Origin: Pyropia haitanensis
Taxonomy: Eukaryota > Rhodophyta > Bangiophyceae > Bangiales > Bangiaceae
Direction: 5' to 3'
NCBI GenBank assembly: GCA_008729055.1
Contig: SDUX01000004.1
Span: 5,410,559 to 5,474,558 of the forward strand
DNA length: 64,000 nucleotides
The notes beneath the pieces are model-generated. The model had not been told where the DNA came from. It did not search any database and worked only from the letters and a program-made list of their open reading frames with translations. A program made the translations under genes and the position numbers. This document shows positions 44,357 through 54,255 of the stretch, piece by piece. Positions within the stretch are counted from its first letter, which is position 1. Each line of letters starts with the position of its first letter.

Positions 44357-47300
44357 TCGACTAAACCGACGTCGCTGAGCACGGTTATGTGCTCAATATG
44401 TTTCGCAAACGTCGGGAAGTGGGTCATACAGACCCCCAAAGTGACCATTCTGGACAGGTAGCCTCGACAGGCTGTCTAACGCCCCACAGTGGTCTCGCGC
44501 ACTAGAAGCTACAGTTCTCAGATCCCAACAGTACAGCAGACCTCCTCCACTACATTTGTGGTTCTCATCGGCGCTATGGGCGCGTCCAGCTGCGCGACAT
44601 TGCCCAAAGCGCCACCCTTTGCACAGGTTCAACAATATCCGGACCCCGGCAAGCCGTCCAACCACTTTGAGCAATTGTACGCCACCAGGTACTCATACCC
44701 TCAGTGTCTGTGCAAGAAAAGAGGACGGTGAACCACCAAAAAGCTCTGGGAGGCGGGGCGTTTATAGCATGAAGCGCTTCCCTCCATAAATTCCTGGCTT
44801 TTTCTGTCCCTCATGATGGTGCAGAGCAATAAATAGATACATCAATAGTCGCAGCGTCATCAGTTTACTCGGAAATGACGGATCCCTCCAGCTCCGCGGG
44901 TCCTATGTACTCCACATGCACGTACATACCGAGCAACAGGTCACACCATAACGGACCGGCGGCGCTTGTCAGCGCTATTTACAAAAAAAAATTACTGGCT
45001 GTTGGAGCGTGGACCATTGGGGACGCCAAAAAGTCACAACTGACGGAGTTTCACCGTCACGAGCGCGCCCGAGCGGCGGAACCAGTGGTGTGAGGGTGAC
45101 GCCTTTCGGCCCTCCAAGAAACCGTTGTGGGCGCTGCCGTGACAGACGTGTATGCAGGCGCGCTCTCAACACTGATAGGAGTCGGAGACAAGGCATGCAT
45201 ATCCACCAAGTCTGCTCGGAGAGCGTAAAACGGCGAAGCGGGCGACCGGGGCGGGGAGGAGGGGGGCGTCTGACGCCGGCGCTTCAGTCTTCGGCGTTGG
45301 CAGTCGCAAGTCGCTGACCAGGATGCGTTCAGAGTCAAATATTGTAATCAGATGTCCAGGAACAATGGATTAAGTCTGACGTCTTCATCTCGCCCAGTTC
45401 AGATTGTTCGGCAGCCTATCAGGTTGAACGTGTTGGACACGTGATTCGCCAGATAGGCCAGAAGATGTGAGTCAAGTCGGTTGCGGTTGTATTGTTCATG
45501 GAACAATCGCTGAAGATATACTTACTTTGAACTACCTCTGCGTGCAATGTGAGCAGATGGTCGCCCCAGTCTTCTTGCTGCCCGTACCCCTCCCCCCCCA
45601 CCATCTGTGTTTGCCTCTGTTCTCCTGCCCTCCTCTACGAGATGGCGGAGGAGAACGGCAGCTCGTGGCGTCGGCGGCAGCCCGTCGGGGCAGCGTCCGG
45701 GGGGGGAGGCCGCAGCGCGGGGCGGCGGCACCCGGCCGCCTCAACCAGCGACACGGGAGGCGGCTGGCCGCGGCGCGGACGCCAGCCTGCCGCGGTGGTG
45801 TCCGGGGGGAGACGGCAGTGCGCGGCGGCGACGTCAGCCCCCCCCTGACGGCCGGGGCAGTGGCGGCGGAATGGGGCGGAAGCGGCAGATGGTGCTGCCA
45901 CGATGGTCGCGCGGGGCGGGAGCGGCGACGGCGGCCGCCGCTGCAACCGCAATGAAAGCGGCGGTGCGTGGCAGCCGCGGTGGCCGCTGCCGCCGTGGCA
46001 GCGGCTGCAGGGGCAGAATTGGCGGGCGACTGCCGCCGTCGCCGCCGCCTCCGCCGCTGACGCCGTCGCCGGACCTGTGGCGGTGGGCGGCGGCGGTGGT
46101 CGCCCCAGCGGCCGAAGCCGCAGCCGCGGGGGCAGCGGCGACGGGTCGCGGCGGTCGCGGCCGCGTCGGAGACAGGGGCGGCGGAGGACGGCAGCGGCCA
46201 CCGCTGGGGCCACCGCGACGGCTGCGGCGGCCGAGGCGGCGGGCGCAGCGGTGGTCGGCGGCGGCGGCCATTGCCACCACGGGAGCAGCGGCGGGAGGCG
46301 GCTGCGGCGGCGGCCGCTGCCGCGACCGCGACTGCAGCCGCAGGGGGTGCGGTGGCGGGCGGCATCGGACGTTACCGGGCAGCGGCCGCGACAGCCACCG
46401 CGGCGACGGGAGCACCAGCGGCGGCGGCTGCGGGCGGCGGCGGCGGAGGCAGCGGGGGCATCGGTGCCGAGGGGCGACGGCGGCGGCAGGCGCTGCGGTG
46501 GCGGAGGACGCGGCGGCGGTCGGCAGTGACAGCAACGGCGGCAGCTGCAGCCAGGGCAGCAGTCACCCGGCAGGGGTGACGGCGGCGATGGCGGCGGCCC
46601 AGGCGGCAGCCGGCCGGCCGCCGGCCCAGCAGCCGGCCGGCGGCGGCAGCGCGCGGGCGGCGGAAACCGTCATGGCGGCAGCCCCGGGGAAACGGCAGCC
46701 TGCGGGCAGCGGCCAGCCGCGGCGGCGGCGGCGGGGGCGGGGGCAGCGGCCAGGCAGGCGGCCCAGGCGGCCGCCGGGGCGGCAGGCGGCAGGTGACCGG
46801 CCAAACAGGCGGCCGCCCGGTGGCGGCCATAGCCGGCGGCAGCGGTAGCTGGCGGCGGCGTCGGCGGCCAGCGGCCGGAGCGGCGGCCGCCCGGCGGGGG
46901 CGGCAGCCCCCAGCCAGGGCGCAGGCCGGCGGCGGCGACGGCGGCGGCAGCGGCAGCCGTGGCTACAGCCAGCCGGCGGGGGCGGCGGCGGCGGCGGCGG
47001 GAGAGATGGCCAGTGTAGCACACGGCTGGTGTGAATGGCGCCGGGACGCGGCTGCGGCGGCGGGGGCGGCGGCGGCAGGGGCGGAGCCGGCAGGCGGGCG
47101 CCGTACGGGCAGCCGGCAGCCGATGATGGGGCGGAAAGGGCAACAGCCGGCAGCTGCGGTGGAGGGGGTGGCGGCGGCAGGCGGCGACGGCAGCCCGCAG
47201 CGGCGGCGGCGGGGGCGGGGGCGGGGGCGGCCGCAGCGGGATGAGATAGGCGGCGGCGGCGGTGGGGGCGGCGGCGGCCAGGTTGCCGGGAGGCCAGGGG

Positions 47301-47560
47301 GGGCGAGGAAAACCGCACAACGCCGTAGGTGGGCGCGCGTCTATGCGCTGGCGCGGCAGAGCCGCAGCGCGGCGGGGCGGGGGAAGGGGTGGGGACGGTC
47401 GCGCGGCGAGGTGGGGGGGGGGGGGGGGCGTGCCGCGGCGGGGGGGGAGGGGGTGGCCTCCGCGCGTCGGAGCGCCTGGGGGGCGGGGGCGGGAGTGCCG
47501 CTGGCGGGAAGGCGGCGCTTGCGCTGGCGGGAGCGGGCAGGCGCAACCTTGTTTCGGGGT
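44357..47560 (+). mobile_element. Dispersed repeat family, copy C (with insertion)
   Basis: The head (44,360-44,490) matches copy A 6-140. Similarity resumes at about 45,061 (GAGCGCGCCCGAGCGGCG) and runs through the GCGGGCGACCGGG middle (45,236) and the CTACCTCTGCGTGCAATG junction (45,530) into a 2-kb GGC-rich core that decays near 47,560. The 570 bp between 44,497 and 45,060 is absent from copies A and B at this position. With copy B it forms an imperfect inverted repeat about 6 kb across. Confidence 0.6.
44875..45093 (+). CDS. Short open frame in the copy-C insertion, weak candidate
   Basis: An ATG at 44875 opens 72 codons (MTDPSSSAGPMYSTCTYIPS..). AATAAATAGA lies about 45 bp upstream and could act as a TATA box, or equally as a polyadenylation signal for something else. 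Composition is balanced, unlike the GGC core, but the frame ends within the repeat and has no family resemblance. Confidence 0.2.
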   Translation: MTDPSSSAGPMYSTCTYIPSNRSHHNGPAALVSAIYKKKLLAVGAWTIGDAKKSQLTEFHRHERARAAEPVV

Positions 47561-48440
47561 TGTATGATGAAGTATCAGTACAGAACGGCGCAAGTAACGT
47601 CAAGTAGCTCCGGCGGCAGGGGTCGAGCGCAGGAGCCACGTTTCAGGGGTGTAGTAGTACAGCGTTTGACTACAGCAGTCATCCACGGCAGCAGACAGTA
47701 CCGGTCCACATCGGACCAGATGTGGACCGGTTAGGTAGACTACAGTGAGGCATGGACCAATCCAATTACGGTCGGCCGTGGAAGAGAGTGGGCCCACGGT
47801 GCAGAAAACGCGGATATTCGCGCGGGGCCCGAATCGACGGGTCGTTGTTTCGTCGGCACACTTAGAGCACATCCAGCAACGTCGGGACCATCGGTTAAAT
47901 AATTCATTTCAGCGAACACGTGCGCGCTTCTGGTTGGATGCCCATTTCTGTTGAGGCGTGCCCCAACCGGTCTTGCAGGACTTGTATAGAACGGGGCGCA
48001 GACTAGCCGAAAAGGCGGAAGGATGGGTTCACGCCGGTGGGAGAACAAAGACCCAACCCCATTCCTCGAATGTAGCTTCAAATCGGGATCAGAGAAGCAG
48101 CTGGGATGCGAGCCCGCGATCGTCCACAGCCACGTTTCAGTCACCCCATTGGTCCGATTTCGTTTCACAGGTCGCCAACAGGATGGGGATGGTTCCGCTC
48201 GCTCCCCATTCTCACACAAAATGGGGCGCAGGAGAGACCAACCCCATCCTGCGATCTGAATATGCAGAGTACTTACTAAATATATATGAATCAGATTCGT
48301 CATATATGGCCTGCCGTTGGGGCGTCATGTGGCCGTTTGTATTGACTGCTGAGCGTTCGAACCCCATCCAGCAAATATGAGAGCCACGTGTACGTATTCG
48401 CGACCATCCTGGCATTGTTGGATGTGCTCTTACTGCCTCG
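47561..48440. other. Intergenic, mixed composition
   Basis: AT-richer than the flanks, no gene recognised. AACCCCATCC-type words recur at about 48,050, 48,240 and 48,360 as a short scattered repeat. Confidence 0.4.
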
Positions 48441-48607
48441 CGCCCGCGGGGGTGTGGGCGCTGTCCACCCGCGCGGCTGCGGCCCGGTCGAGCGGCGCCG
48501 CCCGCTCGGGGCCGCCGCCAACGGCCCGTGTCCGCACGAGCCGTGGGCCATCGAGACCCGGTGCTTGCGGCCACGTGGCTGATGGCTGCATCATCCCGAC
48601 AACAAGG
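48441..48607 (-). pseudogene. Duplicated 5' fragment of the RFWD3-like RING gene
   Basis: This 167-bp segment is about 92% identical by eye to 40023-40187, which carries the adjacent ATGs and the first about 50 codons of the RING gene plus a few bases upstream. Both edges are abrupt. Nothing resembling the RING itself follows on the minus strand, so the copy cannot encode the ligase. Confidence 0.8.
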
Positions 48608-49126
48608 GCCGCGAGTAGCTAGCCAGAGTCTGGCGGCGCGCGGGCCCCACGCGGCGGGCGCCCAACAAGTGAGTGGGGGGGAGCGCGGCGGTGGGAGAGG
48701 GAGGGGCGGACGCATGACCGGGCGTTGCCCGCGTGGGGTCAGCCCCACCTCGTCCTGCTTTTTTTTGTTTTTTTGTTTTTTGATGCCGCGCCCCCCCGTC
48801 CGCCGTCGAGGCCCCGGCCGGGTCCGCCCGCGCGGTGGCCCGGCGCGGCGGGCCCGCGCCGCCGCCGCCGCGCGGCCGCCGCGCGGCGCTGGGTGTGGCG
48901 GCGCCGGCCGGGTGGGAGGGGCGGCAGGGGGGGTGCGGCCAGACGCGGGCGGCGGCGTCCGCGGCGGGACGCGCCGCGGCGGTGGGGGCGGCTGGCCGCA
49001 CCAGAGGGACCGCACGGTGCGCACCCGCCGCCCGTGGTGCTGTTGATGGAGCGGCGCGTTGGTGGTGGCCGCCGCCGTCGACGACGCGGCGACGGCCTCG
49101 CCGTCGACGACGCGACGACGGCCTCG
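48608..49126. other. GC-rich intergenic sequence
   Basis: A T-rich run (CTTTTTTTTGTTTTTTTG at about 48,761-48,780) lies between a short AT-neutral stretch and CG-alternating sequence. It could serve as a terminator or poly(A) region, but no signal is diagnostic. Confidence 0.4.
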
Positions 49127-51482
49127 TCAGCGACGGCCGGCGCCGACGCGCGCACCCCGCCAGACGTCTGGAGGGCGGCCGTCAGCTGCCACACGTGTCC
49201 CTCGGTCGTACCAGCAGGGTAGGTGCTGCCGGCCACAGCGGCGGCGCAGGCTGTAGCGGCAGCGGCGGGTGGGCCGTGCAAGGGCGGCCACACCGGGCCG
49301 ACGCGCCGCCCGCCAGCGGCGGCCGACGTGGACGTGGCGACGGCGGCGCGCCCGCGGGTCGCTCGAACTTGCCGCGGGCGCCACCCGATCAGGGCACGGG
49401 AGCGCAGCCCGTGACGGTCGGCTCGATGCCGCCGGGGGAGGGCGCCCAGCGGGGTCGGGGAGGCTGGCGGGTACCGGCAGGCCGCCGCGCCCGCGACGCC
49501 GACGCAACGGTCGCTGCCGGCGGTGGGTGGGTGCCCAGCGCGACACGGTACGTGCGGTGGCCAGCCTGGTACTGCCGCCGTGCCCGTAGGGTGGCCACGG
49601 GGGCGACGAGGCGCGTCTCGTACGGGACGACGGGGGGGGACAAAGAGGAACAACGCCAACCCGCAACGCCGACGGCCGCCGCGTCGTCTCGTGCCGCCTG
49701 CCTGTCTGCGACGGCCAGCCGCGCAGACGTCGCGTCGTCGGTACGGATCGATACGGTGGCGTCTTGTCGCGTGGGCGGACACCCGCGAGCGCGGGATGCG
49801 CGCCATTGCCTCGTCCTCGCGGCTGCCGCTCATGCCGGTGATGACCACAGAAGCCATCCACGGGGAGGCGCCCCCGCGCCGCTGCCGCCGCCGCCCCCCC
49901 CCAACCCACGTTCCCCAAGCGCGTCGGCACGGACCACCAGCGCTGCGCCGACGAGGGCCAGGTGGGGTGCGCAGCGCGGCGGGCGCTGCTGAAATCCGTC
50001 TTGTCAGCCATGGATCCACCGGCGCCTGCCCGATCTGACGGCTCTCGCAGCCCCGGGGGCGACCCGTTGACAGTGCGGTCTGTGTGTGGCAAAGAAACGG
50101 ACGGGGAGTTCACTGGAGCTGTCCTCCAGTGCAGAAGTCCTCCTGACTGTGACTGGCGGGTCCTGTGGCCGCAACGCTCGTCTTCGCCCATCGAAAAATC
50201 GTGCGGGCGGGCCACGCGGCGGGCCGGCAGCGCGGGCGCCGCTGCGGCGGCCGCCGCCGCGAGGGCGGCCGCCGCGGCGGGTGGCTGGCCGGCAATCGCG
50301 GCGGCGAGCAGCGCCGACGCCGCGACGAGCGGCGGCGGCGGCTTGCGTCGATGCGGCCGCCGCGTGGGCGACGGCGGCGGCGCGCGCGTCAGCGGCGGCG
50401 GCGACGGCGGCGGCGGGGGTGGCGCGCCATCGGCGCAGTCGAGGAACGGCCGCAGCGGCAGCTGGGGCGGTGACGGTGGCGACGGGTGCAGAGCGGGCAG
50501 GGGCACCACCGGTGGCGGCGGTGGCAGTGGCGGCGGCGGTGGTGGGGGCGGCGGCGGCGGCGGCGGCGCAGTCCCGGGCGGCGCCAACTGGACGACCGCG
50601 CGTGGCGGTGGCAATCGCGGCGGCGGCGGCGCGGGTCGCGGCGGCGGCGCCAGCTGAGGCGGCGGCACAGGTTGCGGCGGCGGCGGCGGCGGCTGCGGCA
50701 GCGCCAATGGCGTCGAAGCGAGCAGGGGCACTGGCGGGATTAACGGCTGGGCGCCGAGCGGCAGCTCGGGCGCCGTTGTCGGGGGCAGGGCTCCGTCGGC
50801 AGCAACGGGGGGTGGGGGGGGCACAGGGATTGGGGGCGGTGGCGACGTCGCCGCCGTCTCGCCTTCCTGCGCGCCGGCCGCCGCCGACGATGCCGCTGCC
50901 GCCGCCGCTGCCGTTACCGCTGCCGCCGCCGCCGCCGCCGTCCGCGCCCGCAACGACCGCCGCGGCGTCGGGGACGACGAAGGGGAAGCGGCGGACCGCC
51001 CCGCTCCCCCCCCTCCCCCCCCTCCCCCCTCCTCCGACCAGCGGCACCCGCGCGGCGCGGCCGCTTCGCGGGCCCTGCCGACAGGGGAGACGCCGCCGCC
51101 CGCTGCCGGCGGCCCCGACGCCGCGTTGACGGCCGCGTCACGCGTGCCGAGGACGCGGGCGACCAGGGCGGCGACGGCGGCGACGGGCTCCGCGCGGCCA
51201 GTGGGGGGGGGGCCACGGGCGGGGCAGCCCGAGGTGGCGACGGCGACGGCACCCGCGCGGGGCTGCCGCCGTCGGGCGAGACGGGCGGGGCGGCCGCCAC
51301 GGCCGGCGGCACGGGCGGAGCGGTCGCCACGGCGACCGCGGGCGGCCGCGCTCAGCCGAGCGCCGCCGCTGCCGCGGCGGCGACACGCACGGCCCGTCGG
51401 TGGTCCCGCTGCGGTCGAGGCAAACGCGGCCACGGGGGCGGGGGGGGGGCGGGGGGGGCGGCCGGCCAGGGCGTGCGCATGG
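49127..51482 (-). CDS. Candidate Pro/Ala-rich protein, composite frame
   Basis: An ATG at 51482 (MRTPWPAAPP) precedes a C run where a one-base change reaches a 768-codon frame. The N-terminal half has a helical segment (AEPVAAVAALVARVLGTRDA) and a long proline-rich region with spaced aliphatic residues (LPLGAQPLIPPVPLLASTPL, LPLRPFLDCADG). Below about 50,200 the frame loses quality. Another minus frame at 49,389-49,800 looks better (TDDATSARLAVADRQAARDD, VVPYETRLVAPVATLRARRQ), which suggests a frame change or intron. Near 49,130-49,230 a third frame reads PAGTTEGHVWQLTAALQTSG. Together this is a plausible disordered or wall-type protein, but no domain is recognised and the exon structure is unresolved. 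Confidence 0.35.
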
Positions 51483-52252
51483 CGCGGGGCAAACGACCGT
51501 CTTGCCGGGCGCGGGGGTGAGGGGGGGGGGGGGGGGAAGAAACAGACGAATAGAAAGGGAGGGGAAGAAACAGACGAATAGGGGGGAGGGGGGGGTAGGA
51601 CGGGCGTGGCCGCGTGGGTCGCAGCGGGCTGGAAGCACGCGGCGCAGCGGGGACGGCCGGCCCGGCACTAGTTTTTTTTTGGCCTAACCGGGAGCTACGC
51701 GGAATGGCAATCTGAGCCGCTGCCTCCACGTCGGCAGCACATCTCGAGGCGGCGGGCCCCGTCGATGCCTTGTCACCAAACAAGAGCGGCCGCCGGCCGC
51801 CCACCGCGGGGTGCGAGTCACTGCCGGCACCCCTCCGACCCCCCCGCTCCCCACCCCCACCGCCACCTCCACCCATACTCCCACTGTCACGTCCCCCCTC
51901 TGTCCCGTCCCACATCCCGCCGCCATCCCCCCCCCCCCCCCCCCCCCGCGCCCCGCGAGGCCGCGGCCATGCGCGCCGCCTTAACCCCCCCCCCCGTCGC
52001 GTCGTCGGCGCCCGGCGACGCGCCCCGCCGGCCGGCCGCCACTCGCGGCGGTGGCGGCCGGCCAGCCGGGGCCCGCGTGTGCGTCGGAGGAGGGGGGGTG
52101 GGGGAAGCTTTCGGATGACGAGTGGTGCGTTGGGGGGGGTTGCGACGACGCGGGCGGCTGGAGCCCCGGCGGCGCCGCCGCGCCCACCGTCGGGGACCTG
52201 CTGCGGCTGCTCCCCCCCCCCCCCCCTGACGCGGCGGCCTACCCCATAGAAA
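51483..52252. other. No firm gene; weak plus-strand start at 51969
   Basis: An ATG in good context (CGGCCATGCG, 51969) starts a plus frame (MRAALTPPPVASSAPGD) that would need a one-base shift in a G run at about 52,090 to continue as GKLSDDEWCVGG and PTVGDLLRLL. It then collides with the minus-strand exon ending at 52253. A run of T at 51,671 and C runs at 51,930 are also present. Confidence 0.3.
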
Positions 52253-52444
52253 TCAGCAAGCGGCTGCTGCCGACGCCCGCACCGCCGGCTGCACAAACAC
52301 GTACAAAAAGGAGACGTAGATGGACAGCAGCGTCTGGACGACGAGGAAAGACGCGGTCACCGCCGGCCGGGTGAGCCCAAGCAGTAGCGACGCGCCGCCA
52401 ATGACGAGGCCCGCCAGCGGTGATGGTCTTGGACCGCCGGGCGT

Positions 52445-52479
<35 letters not shown>

Positions 52480-52519
52480 GGTGCCTTCGGAGAGCACGGC
52501 AGGCCGACGCCAGCGTCAC
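52253..52519 (-). CDS. C-terminal exon of an unidentified membrane protein
   Basis: The minus frame ends at a TGA (52253-52255). Its last about 60 codons contain two membrane segments: SPLAGLVIGGASLLLGL and, after TRPAVTA, SFLVVQTLLSIYVSFLYVFV. It closes with QPAVRASAAAAC. Upstream is a Pro run encoded by a long C tract (G on plus, about 52,447-52,478) where the frame may change or an acceptor may lie. A neighbouring frame has LVFITWRLRFFPVVVGCKTC at about 52,550, which could be the preceding part. The hydrophobic helices, unlike anything nearby, argue for real coding. I do not recognise the family and no start can be assigned. Confidence 0.4.
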
Positions 52520-52589
52520 GCCCGTCGAAGCACGTCTTGCAGCCTACTACCACAGGAAAAAAGCGCAGCCTCCACGTGATGAAAACGAG

Positions 52590-52692
52590 GGGAAAGGGGG
52601 GGGCGGGGTAGGGGGGGGGGGGGCGCGGGGTCGGGGGGGGGGGGGGGGGGGGGGGGCGGGGGGGGGGGGGGGGGGGGGGGGGGTGGGGTGCG
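52590..52692. repeat. Clustered long poly-G tracts
   Basis: Nearly continuous G with isolated C or T for about 100 bp. A similar run occupies 52,447-52,478. Extreme homopolymers such as these are unlikely to be assembled at correct length. Confidence 0.9.
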
Positions 52693-52854
52693 GGGGGGGG
52701 TGGTGGACACTCTCGCCGGCCATCGGTGTCGTTCACTCGTACTCCCATCGAAGTGAGGCACAAACGAAAATATGATCAATCTACCTAGAGGCCGATCCCT
52801 CCTACATACTACCACGAGATGAGCTCCTCACCCCAGCCAGGACGCCCCTGGGGG

Positions 52855-53358
52855 TTAGTCCTTACCGTCGGCCCCTCGCTCCTGGAACGACCATTGGGCT
52901 CGGTAAGTCCCAACTTCGGGGTGGCCGGTCCACGAAGTCATGGGCCGCCACCCCGCCGACTCCAAAAACGATTTTACCTTGACCTCGAAGCCATTCTTGA
53001 AAACCAACCCGTGGGCTTCGCGCTCGTGCGTCATCCGCGCGGATCGGCCCTTGTAGCGCCGGGGGCACTGAGTACAGCGCTCAGCCCCCGTCCGGATGGC
53101 CTCTTGGTGAGCCGCGACCGCCCCGGCGTCGGGCGCGGTGCGGGCGACCGTGGCGGGCGCGCCACAGAGGGCCACCGCCGCCGCCACGGCTGCAGCCAAC
53201 GACGCCTCCTCGTCGATGGCGTGCGACCCCTCCGTAGCGCGGCCGCCGGCGTCCGCATCAGTCGTCCGCCGGGAGCGCATGGCCGCCATATTCCGACGAA
53301 CTTGCTCACGGCGCCGAGCCAGCTTCTCCTCCGGCGTCAGGTTCAGCTTCTTGCCCAT
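52855..53358 (-). CDS. Small C2H2 zinc-finger protein with N-terminal basic region
   Basis: 167 residues from the ATG at 53358 (MGKKLNLTPEEKLARRREQV), no introns. The upstream in-frame extension has no TATA-compatible start. The N-terminal 30 residues form a highly basic helix (KLARRREQVRRNMAAMRSRR) whose N-x7-R pattern resembles a bZIP basic region, but no leucine zipper follows. After an Ala-rich linker comes one C2H2 finger, C-x2-C-x12-H-x4-H (CTQCPRRYKGRSARMTHERE, then AH). The C-terminal 50 residues contain FKNGFEVKVKSFLESAGWRP and a WTGHPEVGTYRAQWSF segment. A good TATA box lies about 155 bp upstream. A nuclear DNA- or RNA-binding role is inferred. The single finger plus basic helix could also derive from a mobile element protein. 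Confidence 0.7.
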   Translation of the reverse strand: MGKKLNLTPEEKLARRREQVRRNMAAMRSRRTTDADAGGRATEGSHAIDEEASLAAAVAAAVALCGAPATVARTAPDAGAVAAHQEAIRTGAERCTQCPRRYKGRSARMTHEREAHGLVFKNGFEVKVKSFLESAGWRPMTSWTGHPEVGTYRAQWSFQERGADGKD

Positions 53359-53513
53359 AATGGCGTCGGCGTGTGGCGGGGTATAGGGCGGGGGGTGGGG
53401 GGCGGAGCAGGTCGTGGGTGGGTCCAGAGGTAAAAGGGGAGGTACTGGGGTGGTGGGGAGGCCGTGGACGGTTGCCGACTCAGTGGTGGGGGTCTGGGGG
53501 GGCGGCAAGCGCC

Positions 53514-53522
53514 TTTTTTATA
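53514..53522 (-). promoter_or_regulatory. TATA box for the C2H2 protein gene
   Basis: TATAAAAAA on the minus strand within an AT island (AAAAATTTTTTTCGTATAAA). It lies 156 bp upstream of the ATG at 53358, a normal TATA-to-start distance with a 100-120-nt leader. Confidence 0.6.
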
Positions 53523-53784
53523 CGAAAAAAATTTTTCCTTGCCTTCCTCGGCGCCGTTTGTCCGCCTACCGGGCCAATACATGAATATTTGTAACTCTTT
53601 TCATCTTCTATGCGTGGCTTCATCAGTTTCGAGTACCCAATGACTTCTGTCATCACCATTCCATGGTTCTGCCTCATTGTTCCAAAGAACAGATCGAACA
53701 GATGTAGTTGGTTGTTCAAAATTGACACGGTATGGTAATTTCAGGGTTGAAAATTTGACATGATTGGAGGTTTTCAGGAGGAGC

Positions 53785-54255
53785 TCGTCGGCAGCCGCCG
53801 CCGTCGCGGCGGCCGCAAAAAGCCCCTTGATGACCCCCCCCCACGAGCCCCCCGTTGGTGGCACCGCCACCCCCATCCTCCCCGTCCCCCCCCCCCCCCA
53901 CCCCCCCCATCAACGCGGTCGTCTTGCCCGACCCGCTCGCCCCCACCGCCAGCACCGTCGCGTCGGCCCCCCCCGCAACAGCCGCCACCGCCGGCGCACC
54001 CGCCGCCGCGTACAGCGCCGCCGTGCCGCCCGTAATGACCGCGTTGACGGCGTGGCGGCGGCCCGCCGCGGCGGCCGCCGCCGCCGCCGCCGCGACGCGG
54101 CCGCCGAGACCGGTGGCGGTGGGCCTGAGGGGGGGGGGGGCGGCGGCAGCCACACCACCGGCGCGCCGCCGTTGGGGGGGGGGGCGCTCAATGCGCAGCG
54201 GTGGGTCGGCGGGGTGCGGGTGGGGGTGCACCCGCACGACGGCGGTGACCGCCAT
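53785..54255 (-). pseudogene. Kinesin-like motor domain fragment, truncated
   Basis: The ATG at 54255 reads MAVTAVVRVHPHP, resembling the first strand of a kinesin motor. After an Ala/Pro insert comes ALYAAAGAPAVAAVAGGADA, then TVLAVGASGSGKTTALMGG. This is the kinesin N-4 to P-loop block, with GASGSGKT (53943-53920) in place of GQTGSGKT. A one-base change in a G run at about 53,880-53,905 leads to GGVIKGLFAAAATAAA, matching the helix after the P-loop where kinesins read GIIPRALEDLF. Coding resemblance stops at about 53,785, where GC content falls sharply. Switch I, switch II and the rest of the motor are missing and no donor site is evident. Either the gene was cut by a rearrangement or the remaining exons lie beyond the AT-rich segment. 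Confidence 0.5.
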
